A DNA stretch of 41,179 bases from assembly GCA_018241995.1 (NCBI GenBank), contig JAFECT010000011.1:1-41179 (forward strand), given 5' to 3'. This stretch comes from Pseudomonadota bacterium (GTDB lineage Bacteria > Pseudomonadota > Alphaproteobacteria > Caulobacterales > Caulobacteraceae). Each line of letters begins with the position of its first letter. Position 1 is the stretch's first letter. The notes beneath the pieces were generated by a model, which searched no databases, was not told the origin of the DNA, and saw nothing but the letters and a program-made list of their open reading frames with translations. Positions 7,021 through 14,753 of the stretch are shown here, piece by piece. A program made the position numbers and the translations under genes.

Positions 7021-8508
7021 ATGACGCCGCGGGTCGCCACGGGAAACACGGGACTGGACGCGATCCTTCACGGAGGGCTGCCGGCGGACCGGCTGTACCT
7101 GCTGGAGGGCGCGCCGGGTTCGGGCAAGACCACCCTGGCGCTGCAGTTCCTGCTGCAGGGCGTGGCGGAGGGCGAGGCGGGGCTCTACGTCACCCTGTCG
7201 GAGACCGCCGACGAACTGCGCGGCGTCGCCGAATCCCACGGCATGGACCTTTCGGGCATCGAACTGTTCGAGCTGGCCTCGGTCGAGGACGCCATGGGCG
7301 AGAACCGCGAGCAGTCGATCCTGCACCCGTGGGAGATGGAGCTGAGCGGCACCATCCGCCTGATCCAGGCCCAGGTGGAGCGCATCAAGCCGCGCCGGGT
7401 GGTGTTCGACAGCCTGTCGGAGATGCGGCTCTTGGCCCAGGACCCGCTGCGCTATCGCCGCCAGGTGCTGGCGCTGAAGCAGTTCTTCGCCGGGCGGAAC
7501 ATCACCGTGGTGCTGGTGGACGACCTGACCGGCAACGAGGGCCAGCGCGACACCCACCTGCACAGCCTCTGCCACGGGGTGATCACCCTGGAGCGCCTGA
7601 CGCTCGACTTCGGCGCGGCGCGGCGGCGGCTGCAGGTGCAGAAGCTGCGCGGCGTGGACTTCGTGGCCGGCTACCACGACTTCGTCATTCGCAAGGGCGG
7701 GCTGAAGGTGTTCCCGCGCCTGATCGCCTCGGAGCATCACGCCGCCTTCGTCGGCGAGCCGGTGACCAGCGGCCTTCGCGAACTGGACGCGCTGCTGGGC
7801 GGCGGGCCGCTGCGCGGGACCAGCACCCTGATCACCGGCCCGGCCGGCACGGGCAAGACCACCATCGCCCTGAAATTCCTGGACGCCGCCTGCGAGCGCG
7901 GGGAGCGGTGCGTGCTCTATCAGTTCGACGAGCGGGTGGGCACGCTGATGGCCCGGGCCAAGGCCATGGGCATGGTGCTGGACGAGCACGTCGCCAGCGG
8001 CTGCCTGCGCATCCAGCAGATCGATCCGGCCGAGGTCTCGCCCGGCGAATTCGCCCACATGATCCTGAACGAGGTCGAGGATCGCGGCGTGCGCATGATC
8101 GCCATCGACAGCCTGAACGGCTACCTGGCCGCCATGCCGCAGGAGGATCACCTGATCCTGCAGCTGCACGAGCTGCTGTCCTACCTGAGCCAGCAGGGGG
8201 TGGTGACCTTCCTGATCAACCCGCAGCACGGGCTGGTCGGCAACATGACCTCGACCATCGACATCAGCTTCATCTCCGACGCGGTCCTGCTGCTGCGCTT
8301 CTTCGAGGCTGAGGGGCGGCTGCGCAAGGCGATCTCGGTGCTGAAGAACCGCGCGGGGCCGCACGAGGACGCCATCCGCGAACTGCGCGTCGACGGCCGC
8401 GGCGTGCGGGTGGGCCAGCCCCTGACCGCCTTCCACGGGGTGATGACCGGCACGCCGCGCTATGTCGGCGAGCAGGACCCCCTGCTGGAAGACCGCGACC
8501 TTGCTTGA
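7021..8508 (+). CDS. KaiC-like double-domain RecA-family ATPase
   Basis: This 495-residue protein has two KaiC/RecA domains. The first Walker A is GAPGSGKTT (about residues 30-38) with Walker B RRVVFDSLSE. The second is GPAGTGKTT (about 273-281) with Walker B MIAIDSLNGY. Acidic pairs after the Walker regions (SETADEL, FDERVG) sit where KaiC has its catalytic Glu pairs. In the second domain, near STIDISFISDAVLLL, the position of KaiC Ser431 is still Ser but that of Thr432 appears to be Phe, so only half of the classic phosphosite is kept. No kaiA or kaiB is nearby. It overlaps the hybrid kinase gene downstream, so the two are translationally coupled, and an EcfG-type promoter precedes it. This is typical of non-cyanobacterial KaiC homologues in stress signalling. 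Confidence 0.93.
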   Translation: MTPRVATGNTGLDAILHGGLPADRLYLLEGAPGSGKTTLALQFLLQGVAEGEAGLYVTLSETADELRGVAESHGMDLSGIELFELASVEDAMGENREQSILHPWEMELSGTIRLIQAQVERIKPRRVVFDSLSEMRLLAQDPLRYRRQVLALKQFFAGRNITVVLVDDLTGNEGQRDTHLHSLCHGVITLERLTLDFGAARRRLQVQKLRGVDFVAGYHDFVIRKGGLKVFPRLIASEHHAAFVGEPVTSGLRELDALLGGGPLRGTSTLITGPAGTGKTTIALKFLDAACERGERCVLYQFDERVGTLMARAKAMGMVLDEHVASGCLRIQQIDPAEVSPGEFAHMILNEVEDRGVRMIAIDSLNGYLAAMPQEDHLILQLHELLSYLSQQGVVTFLINPQHGLVGNMTSTIDISFISDAVLLLRFFEAEGRLRKAISVLKNRAGPHEDAIRELRVDGRGVRVGQPLTAFHGVMTGTPRYVGEQDPLLEDRDLA

Positions 8509-10168
8509 CCGCGAGGGCCGGCGCGTCCTGATCGCAGCGCCTTACGGACGTGACGCCGAGACCCTGGCCGGGCTTCTGGCGCAGAAGGACTGCCAGCCCG
8601 AAATCTGCGCGGACATGGAGGAGGTCGCCCGGCGCCTGGACGAGCGCGCGGGCCTGGTGCTGGTGGCCGAGGAGGCCCTGATCGGCGACCCGGCGCCCCT
8701 GCGCCACGCGCTCGGCCGCCAGCCGATCTGGTCGGAGATCCCCTTCGTATTGCTGGCGGGCCGCCAGGGCTCGCGGCAGCAGCGCGCGGACCTGGCGCGC
8801 GGGCGCCTGCCGCCGGAAGCCACCAATGTGGTGGTGCTGGAGCGGCCCTTGGGGGCGGAGTCCCTGCTGAGCGCGGCGGAGTCGGCGCTGCGCGCGCGCC
8901 GGCGCCAGTTCGAGATGCGCGACCGCCTGGCCGAGATCGCCCGCGCCGCCGAAACCCTGGAGCAGAAGGTGGCCGAGCGCACCGCCCAGCTGCGCGAGGA
9001 GCTGGCCCGGCGCGAGCAGGTGGAGGCGGCGCTGCGCCAGAGCCAGAAGATGGAGGCCATCGGCCACCTGACCGGCGGTATCGCGCACGACTTCAACAAC
9101 ATGCTGACCGGCGTGATCGGCTCCATCGACCTGGTGCGCCGGCGCATGGCGACGGGCCGGTTCGAGGGGCTGGACCGCTACATGCAGGCCGCCTGGACCT
9201 CGGCTCAGCGGGCGGCGTCCCTGACCCAGCGCCTCCTGGCCTTCTCGCGCCGTCAGTCGCTGGACGCGCGCCCGCTCTCCGTCAACGACCTGGTGCAGGA
9301 CCTGGCGGAGCTTCTGGAACGCTCCATCAACGAGCGCATCACCCTGAAGCTGGAGCCGGGCGAAGGCCTACCCGCCGCGGTCGCCGACGCCAACCAGCTG
9401 GAAAGCGCGCTGCTGAACCTGGTGATCAACGCCCGCGACGCCATGCCCGACGGCGGGACGCTGACGGTCTCGACCCGGATGGTGGAGATCACCGGCGAGG
9501 AGGCCACGCCGGACCTGGCGCCCGGGCGCTATGTGGCGGTGACCGTGGCCGATACCGGCGTGGGCATGGAACCCAGCGTCGCCGAACAGGTGTTCGAGCC
9601 CTTCTTCACCACCAAGCCGACCGGCCAGGGCACGGGCTTGGGGTTATCGATGGTCTACGGCTTCGCACGGCAGTCCGGCGGGACCGCGCGCCTGCGCAGC
9701 CGGGTCGGCGAAGGCACGGCGGTGGAGATCCTTTTGCCGGTATCGGACGTCACGCCGGACGCCGACGCCGCCCCGCTGGAGCCCGCGCCGGACGGCCAAG
9801 GCCAGCAGGTGCTGCTGGTCGAGGACGACGACGCGGTCAGGTTGTTGGTGTCCTCGGTGCTGGACGAGCTGGGCTATGCGGTGATCGAGGTCGCCGACCC
9901 GCGCCTGGCCGCGCCCATCCTGGAAAGCGACCGGCCGGTGGACCTGATGGTCTCCGACGTCGGCCTGCCCGGCATGAACGGCCGCCAGCTGGCCGAGATC
10001 GCCCGCCGGCACCGCCCCGACCTGCCGATCCTGTTCGTCACCGGCTACGCCGAGAACGCGGCCATCCGCTCCAGCTTCCTCGGCCGCAACATGGACATGA
10101 TCACCAAGCCTTTCAGCCTGGACGTGCTGAGCGCGAAGATCTCGGAGATGCTGCAGCCGGCGGCGTAG
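8462..10168 (+). CDS. Hybrid sensor histidine kinase with C-terminal receiver
   Basis: The product has up to 568 residues. The N-terminal part (about 18-125) looks like a receiver-type fold (RRVLIAAPYGRDAETLAGLL), but LVLVAEEAL stands where a phospho-Asp would be, so it is a degenerate receiver. A coiled coil follows (about 150-190), then the H-box AIGHLTGGIAHDFNNML (phospho-His near 208), N-box LLNLVINARDAMPDGG, G-boxes VADTGVGM and GQGTGLGLSMVYG, and a true receiver with VLLVEDDDAV, phospho-Asp in MVSDVGLPGMNG (near 498) and Lys in ITKPFS. It is soluble, with no membrane segment. The ATG at 8462 lies inside the kaiC-like gene (47-bp overlap); a TTG at 8501 is an alternative start. It probably senses the state of the KaiC-like partner. 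Confidence 0.92.
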   Translation: MSASRTPCWKTATLLDREGRRVLIAAPYGRDAETLAGLLAQKDCQPEICADMEEVARRLDERAGLVLVAEEALIGDPAPLRHALGRQPIWSEIPFVLLAGRQGSRQQRADLARGRLPPEATNVVVLERPLGAESLLSAAESALRARRRQFEMRDRLAEIARAAETLEQKVAERTAQLREELARREQVEAALRQSQKMEAIGHLTGGIAHDFNNMLTGVIGSIDLVRRRMATGRFEGLDRYMQAAWTSAQRAASLTQRLLAFSRRQSLDARPLSVNDLVQDLAELLERSINERITLKLEPGEGLPAAVADANQLESALLNLVINARDAMPDGGTLTVSTRMVEITGEEATPDLAPGRYVAVTVADTGVGMEPSVAEQVFEPFFTTKPTGQGTGLGLSMVYGFARQSGGTARLRSRVGEGTAVEILLPVSDVTPDADAAPLEPAPDGQGQQVLLVEDDDAVRLLVSSVLDELGYAVIEVADPRLAAPILESDRPVDLMVSDVGLPGMNGRQLAEIARRHRPDLPILFVTGYAENAAIRSSFLGRNMDMITKPFSLDVLSAKISEMLQPAA

Positions 10169-10182
10169 GGCGGGCGCGCCTT

Positions 10183-10521
10183 CACCTCTCCCATTCATGG
10201 GAGAGGGGGACCGCGAAGCGGTGGAGAGGGCGCGCCACGCACGCACTCCTCTGAATCTGTCGTCATCCTCGGAGCGGAGGGCGCGAAGCGGCCGGAGACC
10301 CGAGGACCCAGCAGCGAATCTTCCTTGAAGCTGGGCGCCCTACGCATAGCCGTAGCACGCAGCGTTGGGTTCGGGAGCTGCTGGGTTCTCGGGCCTACGC
10401 GCCTGCGGCGCTCCGCTCCGAGAATGACGAGAATTGGAAGGGGCGGCGGGCTTGGCGCGCCCCCTCCACCACGCTACGCGCGGTCCCCCTCCCCCGTTCG
10501 CTGCCGCTCACAGGAGAGGTG
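10183..10521. repeat. Composite nested palindrome (class A arm - class B - class A arm)
   Basis: Class A arms at 10183-10236 and 10454-10521 face each other and enclose a full class B element (10262-10429). GGCGCGCC occurs at both A/B junctions (about 10230 and 10454). GANTC sites are at 10253-10257 and 10316-10320. It occupies the space between the convergent histidine-kinase and cobT genes, and the right arm contains the cobT stop codon. The same design recurs at 14.4-14.7 kb. Confidence 0.85.
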
Positions 10522-12454
10522 CGCTCGCCTGCAGCACGCCGCGCTTCAGGCCCTTGCGGCCGGTAGGTTGGGCCAGGTCGCCGCCGAGCGCGCGACGCGG
10601 CATCACCGCCTCCGCTCCGCCGCGTTCTTCGAACAGCTCGGCCAGCTTCTCGACCATCACCCCGCCCAGCTGCTCCACGTCCACGATGGTGACGGCGCGG
10701 CGGTAGTAGCGGGTGACGTCGTGGCCGATGCCGATGGCGGTGAGTTCCACCGGCGACGAGCTTTCGATCTCGGCGATGACGCTCCTCAGGTGCCGCTCCA
10801 GATAGTGGCCAGAGTTGACCGACAGGGTCGAGTCGTCCACCGGCGCGCCGTCGGAGATCACCATCAGGATGCGGCGCTGCTCAGGCCGGCCGACCAGGCG
10901 GTTGTGGGCCCAGAGCAGGGCCTCGCCGTCGATGTTCTCCTTGAGCAGACCCTCGCGCATCATCAGGCCGAGGTTCTTGCGCGCGCGCCGCCAGGGGGCG
11001 TCGGCGGCCTTGTAGATGATGTGCCTGAGGTCGTTCAGGCGGCCGGGTTGCGGCGGCTTGCCGGCCTTGATCCAGGCGTCGCGGCTCTGCCCGCCCTTCC
11101 AGGCGCGGGTGGTGAAGCCCAGGATCTCCACCTTCACGCCGCAGCGCTCCAGGGTCCGCGCCAGGATGTCGGCGCAGACGGCGGCGACCATGATCGGGCG
11201 GCCGCGCATCGAGCCGGAATTGTCCAGCAGCAGGGTCACCACCGTGTCGCGGAAGGCGGTGTCCTCCTCCTGCTTGAAGCTGAGCGGGGCGGTCGGATCG
11301 ACGATGACGCGGGTCAGGCGCGCGGCGTCCAGCACCCCCTCCTCCAGGTCGAAGGTCCAGGCGCGGTTCTGCTGCGCCAGCAGGCGCCGCTGCAGCTTGT
11401 TGGCCAGGCGCGAGACGATGGAGGACAGGCTCTGCAGCTGCTGGTCGAGGTAGCTTCTGAGGCGCTCCAGCTCGACCGGGTCGCACAGCTCCTCGGCGCC
11501 GACCACCTCGTCGAACTGGTGGGTGAAGACCTTGTAGGCGGCCTCGGGGCGGCCGTCGTCCTTGGCCTCGGCGCGGTTGGGCAGGGTTCCGTCGCCCATC
11601 TCCGGCCCGTCCTCGGCCATCTGGGCGTCGGGGTCCATCTCGGCGGACCCTGACTCGTCCTCGACCTGCTGGGCGTCGGGGTTGGCCTCTTCCGAGCGCT
11701 CCATGGAGGCGCCCTGGTTGGCGTCGTCGTCGCCGCCCTCGTCGTCGTTCTCGCCTTCTTCCGGCTTGTTCTCGCCTTCCTGGTCGTCGGACTGTTCGTC
11801 GTCCTCGGAAGCGTCGCCCGCGTCGTCGCCGAGCTCCAGGTCGCGCAGGATCGCGCGGGCCACCTTGGCGAAGGCGGCCTGGTCGCCGATGGAGGCGGCC
11901 AGCCGGTCGAGGTCCTTGCCGGCGCGCTTCTCGATGTCGGCGCGCAGGAAGTCGACGGTGGCCTTGGCGCCGTCGGGCGGGCTCTGGCCGGTCAGGCGCT
12001 CGCGGGCGAGCAGGCCCAGGACCTCGGCGATGGGGGCGTTGGCGCGTTCGGCGATGCGGTTCAGGCCCGTGCGCTCGATGCGGGCCTCGAGCGCTGCGGT
12101 CAGGTTCTGGCGCACGCCGCCCAGCGCGTTGGAGCCGATGGCCTCGACGCGCGCCTGCTCCACCGCCTCGAACACCGCGCCGGCGATGGGGTCGACGGGC
12201 TTCAGGCGCGCATGGGCCGCCTCGTCGTGGTGCGCCAGGCGCAGGGCCATCTGGTCGGCCAGGCCGCGGATGCGCGCGGCCTCCTTCGGCGACAGGTCGC
12301 GCGGCGGATGCGGCAGCACCGCCTGGTGGCCGATCAGGCGCGGGCCATCGCCCCCGAAGGTGATCTCCAGGTCAGGCTGTTCCGCCAGCGAACGGGTGGC
12401 GTAGGCCAGCGCGCGCTTGAACGGTTCGGTCGGGGCCTCGGACTTGGTCGCCAT
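10508..12454 (-). CDS. cobT: Aerobic cobaltochelatase subunit CobT
   Basis: This 648-residue protein is the VWA-domain subunit of the CobN-CobS-CobT chelatase that inserts cobalt into hydrogenobyrinic acid a,c-diamide during aerobic cobalamin synthesis. The N-terminal helical domain is followed by a very acidic linker (about residues 208-288, rich in Asp and Glu), then a VWA domain with the MIDAS motif [13 protein letters not shown] (about 408-420) and later [13 protein letters not shown]. The start at ATG 12454 gives the usual MATKSE-type N-terminus; an upstream reading would cross the class C repeat. CobS is not in the window. The last residues, APLL, and the stop come from the adjoining class A repeat, so the C-terminus has been remodelled by the repeat. 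Confidence 0.96.
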   Translation of the reverse strand: MATKSEAPTEPFKRALAYATRSLAEQPDLEITFGGDGPRLIGHQAVLPHPPRDLSPKEAARIRGLADQMALRLAHHDEAAHARLKPVDPIAGAVFEAVEQARVEAIGSNALGGVRQNLTAALEARIERTGLNRIAERANAPIAEVLGLLARERLTGQSPPDGAKATVDFLRADIEKRAGKDLDRLAASIGDQAAFAKVARAILRDLELGDDAGDASEDDEQSDDQEGENKPEEGENDDEGGDDDANQGASMERSEEANPDAQQVEDESGSAEMDPDAQMAEDGPEMGDGTLPNRAEAKDDGRPEAAYKVFTHQFDEVVGAEELCDPVELERLRSYLDQQLQSLSSIVSRLANKLQRRLLAQQNRAWTFDLEEGVLDAARLTRVIVDPTAPLSFKQEEDTAFRDTVVTLLLDNSGSMRGRPIMVAAVCADILARTLERCGVKVEILGFTTRAWKGGQSRDAWIKAGKPPQPGRLNDLRHIIYKAADAPWRRARKNLGLMMREGLLKENIDGEALLWAHNRLVGRPEQRRILMVISDGAPVDDSTLSVNSGHYLERHLRSVIAEIESSSPVELTAIGIGHDVTRYYRRAVTIVDVEQLGGVMVEKLAELFEERGGAEAVMPRRALGGDLAQPTGRKGLKRGVLQASAPLL

Positions 12455-12520
12455 GGCAGGGGAGATAGCGGGCGCACGCGAGCTTGGTAAGGCCTCACTG
12501 AGATCGGGGGCCTCAATCAC

Positions 12521-12669
12521 CGTTTCCCCGGCGAAGGCCGGGGCCCAGACCGATCCCGATGACAATCGGGACCCAGCAGGGATTGGTTCAGCTCGCAGCG
12601 AAGGATTTTGTCTGGCTACCGGCCTTCGCCGGTATGGGTCTGGGTCCCGGCCTTCGCCGGGAAAACGGA
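12521..12669. repeat. Class C intergenic repeat, 149 bp
   Basis: The unit is bounded by CGTTTCCCCGGCGAAGGCC and its near-complement GGCCTTCGCCGGGAAAACG. It contains internal hairpins such as CCCGATGACAATCGGG and CCGGCCTTCGCCGG. The copy at 35377-35525 is its reverse complement with the same length and few differences. It lies between the stop of the AprI-like gene and the start of cobT and codes for nothing. Confidence 0.9.
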
Positions 12670-12702
12670 GTTATGGGTTGCCGACCGGGAGAGGGTTCGC
12701 GC

Positions 12703-13398
12703 TTACGGCCCGACCACCACCCCCGGCCCGAAGAACACCGGCCCGCCCTTGGCGTCCTCGCGGACGTAGACGTTGAAGTCGTCGGGGCCCTTCAATGTCA
12801 TTAGCCGATGGCCAGCCTTGTCGAGCAATGTCATGCCGGCCTTGCGCAGGCGCCAGCGCACCGGTTTCAAATCCGCCCAGCGTGGATCGCAGCGCCCGGC
12901 GCGATGCATGGAGCCGGAGCCTCGCGCATTGAAATTCACGACGAACCCGCAAGCCTGCGCGTTGTCCGGGCCGCTGAGGCTCCATGTGTTGGGATAGGTC
13001 AACACCCTCGGCCCTTCGGCGCGGGAGTGGTTGAGCACGATGTCGTCGCCCTGCCCGTTCGGCCGCTGCGCCACCCAGTCCTCGCCCGCGCGCTTGAAGC
13101 GCAGCACCGGGTGGCGCAGGGGGTCGATCAGCAGCAGTTCGTGGTTCGGGCCCTCGGTGAAGGCGGCGGCGTCCTCGACCGGGAAGTTCTTGCGGCAGGC
13201 GGGGCTCATCTTCACCTGCATGCCGCCGATGCCGGGCTCCGGCAGAACCTGGAACACGCACGCGAACCCGCCCTCGCTCGCGCCCGACAGGGTCCAGGCG
13301 CCGATATAGGGCTTGGCCCAGGCGGGGGCGGGGTCAGCGGCTGCGGGCGTCGTCGCGAGGGCGGCCACGGCGGCGAACAGGGCGAGGCGGCGGCTCAT
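12703..13398 (-). CDS. Exported AprI/Inh-type protease-inhibitor-like protein, tandem domains
   Basis: This 231-residue protein has a signal peptide (MSRRLALFAAVAALATTPAAA). It appears to hold two related domains. The first (about 30-125) has GAWTLSGASEGGFACVFQV, a Cys-containing KMSPACRKNFPV, and LLLIDPLRHPVLRFKR. The second (about 135-215) has NTWSLSGPDNAQACGFVV, GRCDPRWADLKPVRWRL and MTLLDKAGHRLMTL. This order (W-x-L, Cys, Cys...W, then L-x-D-x-x-G) is that of the AprI/Inh beta-barrel inhibitors of serralysin-type metalloproteases, with one disulfide per domain. No protease is encoded here. The ATG at 13398 directly precedes the signal peptide. The inhibitory role is inference from the family. 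Confidence 0.72.
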   Translation of the reverse strand: MSRRLALFAAVAALATTPAAADPAPAWAKPYIGAWTLSGASEGGFACVFQVLPEPGIGGMQVKMSPACRKNFPVEDAAAFTEGPNHELLLIDPLRHPVLRFKRAGEDWVAQRPNGQGDDIVLNHSRAEGPRVLTYPNTWSLSGPDNAQACGFVVNFNARGSGSMHRAGRCDPRWADLKPVRWRLRKAGMTLLDKAGHRLMTLKGPDDFNVYVREDAKGGPVFFGPGVVVGP

Positions 13399-13480
13399 GT
13401 GGAAGCTCCGGTGAGGGAGACAGGATGCGAGCAAAGCGGAGGTCAGGCAAACCGGTCCCGAGTTCAGGCCGCGCCTGTAT

Positions 13481-13540
13481 CCCTCACCCTCCCATTGCTG
13501 GCGCAATGGGTCCCTCCCTCTCCCGACCGGGAGAGGGTGC
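13481..13540. repeat. Class A-type double hairpin forming a gene 3' end
   Basis: Two adjacent hairpins occur: CCCATTGC/GCAATGGG with a 4-nt loop, and CCCTCTCCC/GGGAGAGGG with a 4-nt loop. On the minus strand they encode the last 18 or so residues of the small 13720-13484 gene, so the repeat has become coding. Confidence 0.75.
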
Positions 13541-13720
13541 ATTGAGCGCCCGCGCCGGCAGCGCGCGGACCAGCCTGGCCTGTTGCCACAGTTCCATGTC
13601 GCGGCCGTCGCGGTAGCCTTCGGCGCGTTGCAGCGCCGCCTCGTCGTCTTCGCAGGCGAAGCCTATGGCCTGGCCGATGTGACCTTTGCCGTCGAGGAAG
13701 TAGAGCCTGTAGTCGTGCAT
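13484..13720 (-). CDS. Small conserved-looking protein with repeat-derived tail
   Basis: The product has 78 residues. The start MHDYRLYFLDGKGHIGQAIG is followed by CEDDEAALQRAEGYRDGRDM and ELWQQARLVRAL. This resembles short alphaproteobacterial proteins in which a beta-hairpin (YRLYFLD...GHI) precedes an acidic helix, often found in Caulobacterales and rhizobia without known function. The final segment APSPGREREGPIAPAMGG is encoded by the class A-like repeat, so the ancestral stop is probably near residue 60. It is cytosolic. The ATG at 13720 is chosen because the longer reading lacks similarity to this pattern. It lies 85 bp upstream of the AprI-like start, on the same strand. Confidence 0.7.
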   Translation of the reverse strand: MHDYRLYFLDGKGHIGQAIGFACEDDEAALQRAEGYRDGRDMELWQQARLVRALPARALNAPSPGREREGPIAPAMGG

Positions 13721-13822
13721 GGGTCGTCCCCGCGGAGAAGGCGGGAGCACAAAGAGCTCTCAGTCGCCGACAGGCCAAGCCAAACGTCGACGATGGGGCG
13801 GTTTAACACGTGAGGTGGCGCC

Positions 13823-14410
13823 ATGTCGCCTTTTTTAGGCGAACACGTTCGATCAAGTGGAAATCAGGCGCCCCAAAGCCGCCTCCGGCCCGTGCGATTG
13901 ACTGGAGCGTCGCTCGGCGCGAGGGTTCGCGTCGTCGGCTCCGGAGCTTGCCCGCCCTTGCGTATCGCCCTTACCGCCTCGCTGGCCATGATGACCGTCG
14001 CGTCCGCCGCCTGGGCCGCTCCGGCCGAACGCTGGCTGCCGATCGCGCCGCGCGACGCGGGCAGAGGCGCCTTCGCCATGAACCTGAACTCGATCCGCCC
14101 CGACGCGCAGAAGGGGCTGGACGACGCCGCCGTGCTGGAGGTGGTGGACGCCAAGACGGTGTGGATGCTGGACTACCAGGTGCGCTGCGGGCGCGGCTAT
14201 CTGCACCCTATCGCCAAGCACGCGGTCGATCCCAAGACCGGCCGGGTCGGCGAGGCCGCGCCGGTCGAGCTGGTCCCCCTGATGAGCGACGCCACCAAGC
14301 CCGACGGGCTGGGTGAGCAGTGGGTGCTGGAGATCGTCTGCCACCCGAGCTCGGCCGGCGGCCATGTGTTCGCGGACCGCCGGGCGGTGATCTGGACCTT
14401 GGGGCGGTAG
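13823..14410 (+). CDS. Exported protein of unknown function
   Basis: The open frame gives up to 195 residues. A signal peptide is evident at LRIALTASLAMMTVASAAWA (cleavage before APAERW), so the true start is probably GTG 13892 or TTG 13958 rather than ATG 13823, which would add a long polar leader. The mature part is about 127 residues, has two Cys (in QVRCGRGYLHP and EIVCHPSS) that could form a disulfide, and contains AFAMNLNSIRPDAQKGLDD and VWMLDYQV. This resembles small periplasmic proteins in which a surface-exposed beta domain senses or binds an unknown ligand (surface-adhesin-E-like pattern), but I cannot assign a family. It is followed directly by a class A hairpin. Confidence 0.7.
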   Translation: MSPFLGEHVRSSGNQAPQSRLRPVRLTGASLGARVRVVGSGACPPLRIALTASLAMMTVASAAWAAPAERWLPIAPRDAGRGAFAMNLNSIRPDAQKGLDDAAVLEVVDAKTVWMLDYQVRCGRGYLHPIAKHAVDPKTGRVGEAAPVELVPLMSDATKPDGLGEQWVLEIVCHPSSAGGHVFADRRAVIWTLGR

Positions 14411-14744
14411 CTCCACTCCTCCCTTGCGAAGCGAGGGAGGTGGACCGCGCGTAGCGTGGTGGAGAGGGCGCGCCAAGCCCCTGACATTCTCCAATCTATC
14501 GTCATCCTCGGGGCGTTGCGCAGCAACGAACCCGAGGACCCAGCAGCGAATCTTCCTTGAAGCTGGGCGCCCTACGATCTGCCGTCGTACGCAGCGTTGC
14601 GTTCGGGAGCTGCTGGGTCCTCGGGTCTCCGGTCGCTTGCGCGACCTCCGCTCCGAGGATGACGAAAATTTGGGAGGATTGTGCGCTTGGCGCGCCCTCT
14701 CCACCATCTTCGATGATCCCCCTCTCCCGCGCAGCGGGAGAGGT
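14411..14744. repeat. Composite nested palindrome (class A arm - class B - class A arm), second copy
   Basis: A arms at about 14411-14476 and 14686-14744 enclose a class B unit at 14501-14664. GGCGCGCC with flanking AAGC/GCTT is at both junctions. GANTC (GAATC) is at 14548-14552. It lies between the convergent exported-protein gene and the GT41 gene. Confidence 0.85.
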
Positions 14745-14753
14745 GTTTGTGGA

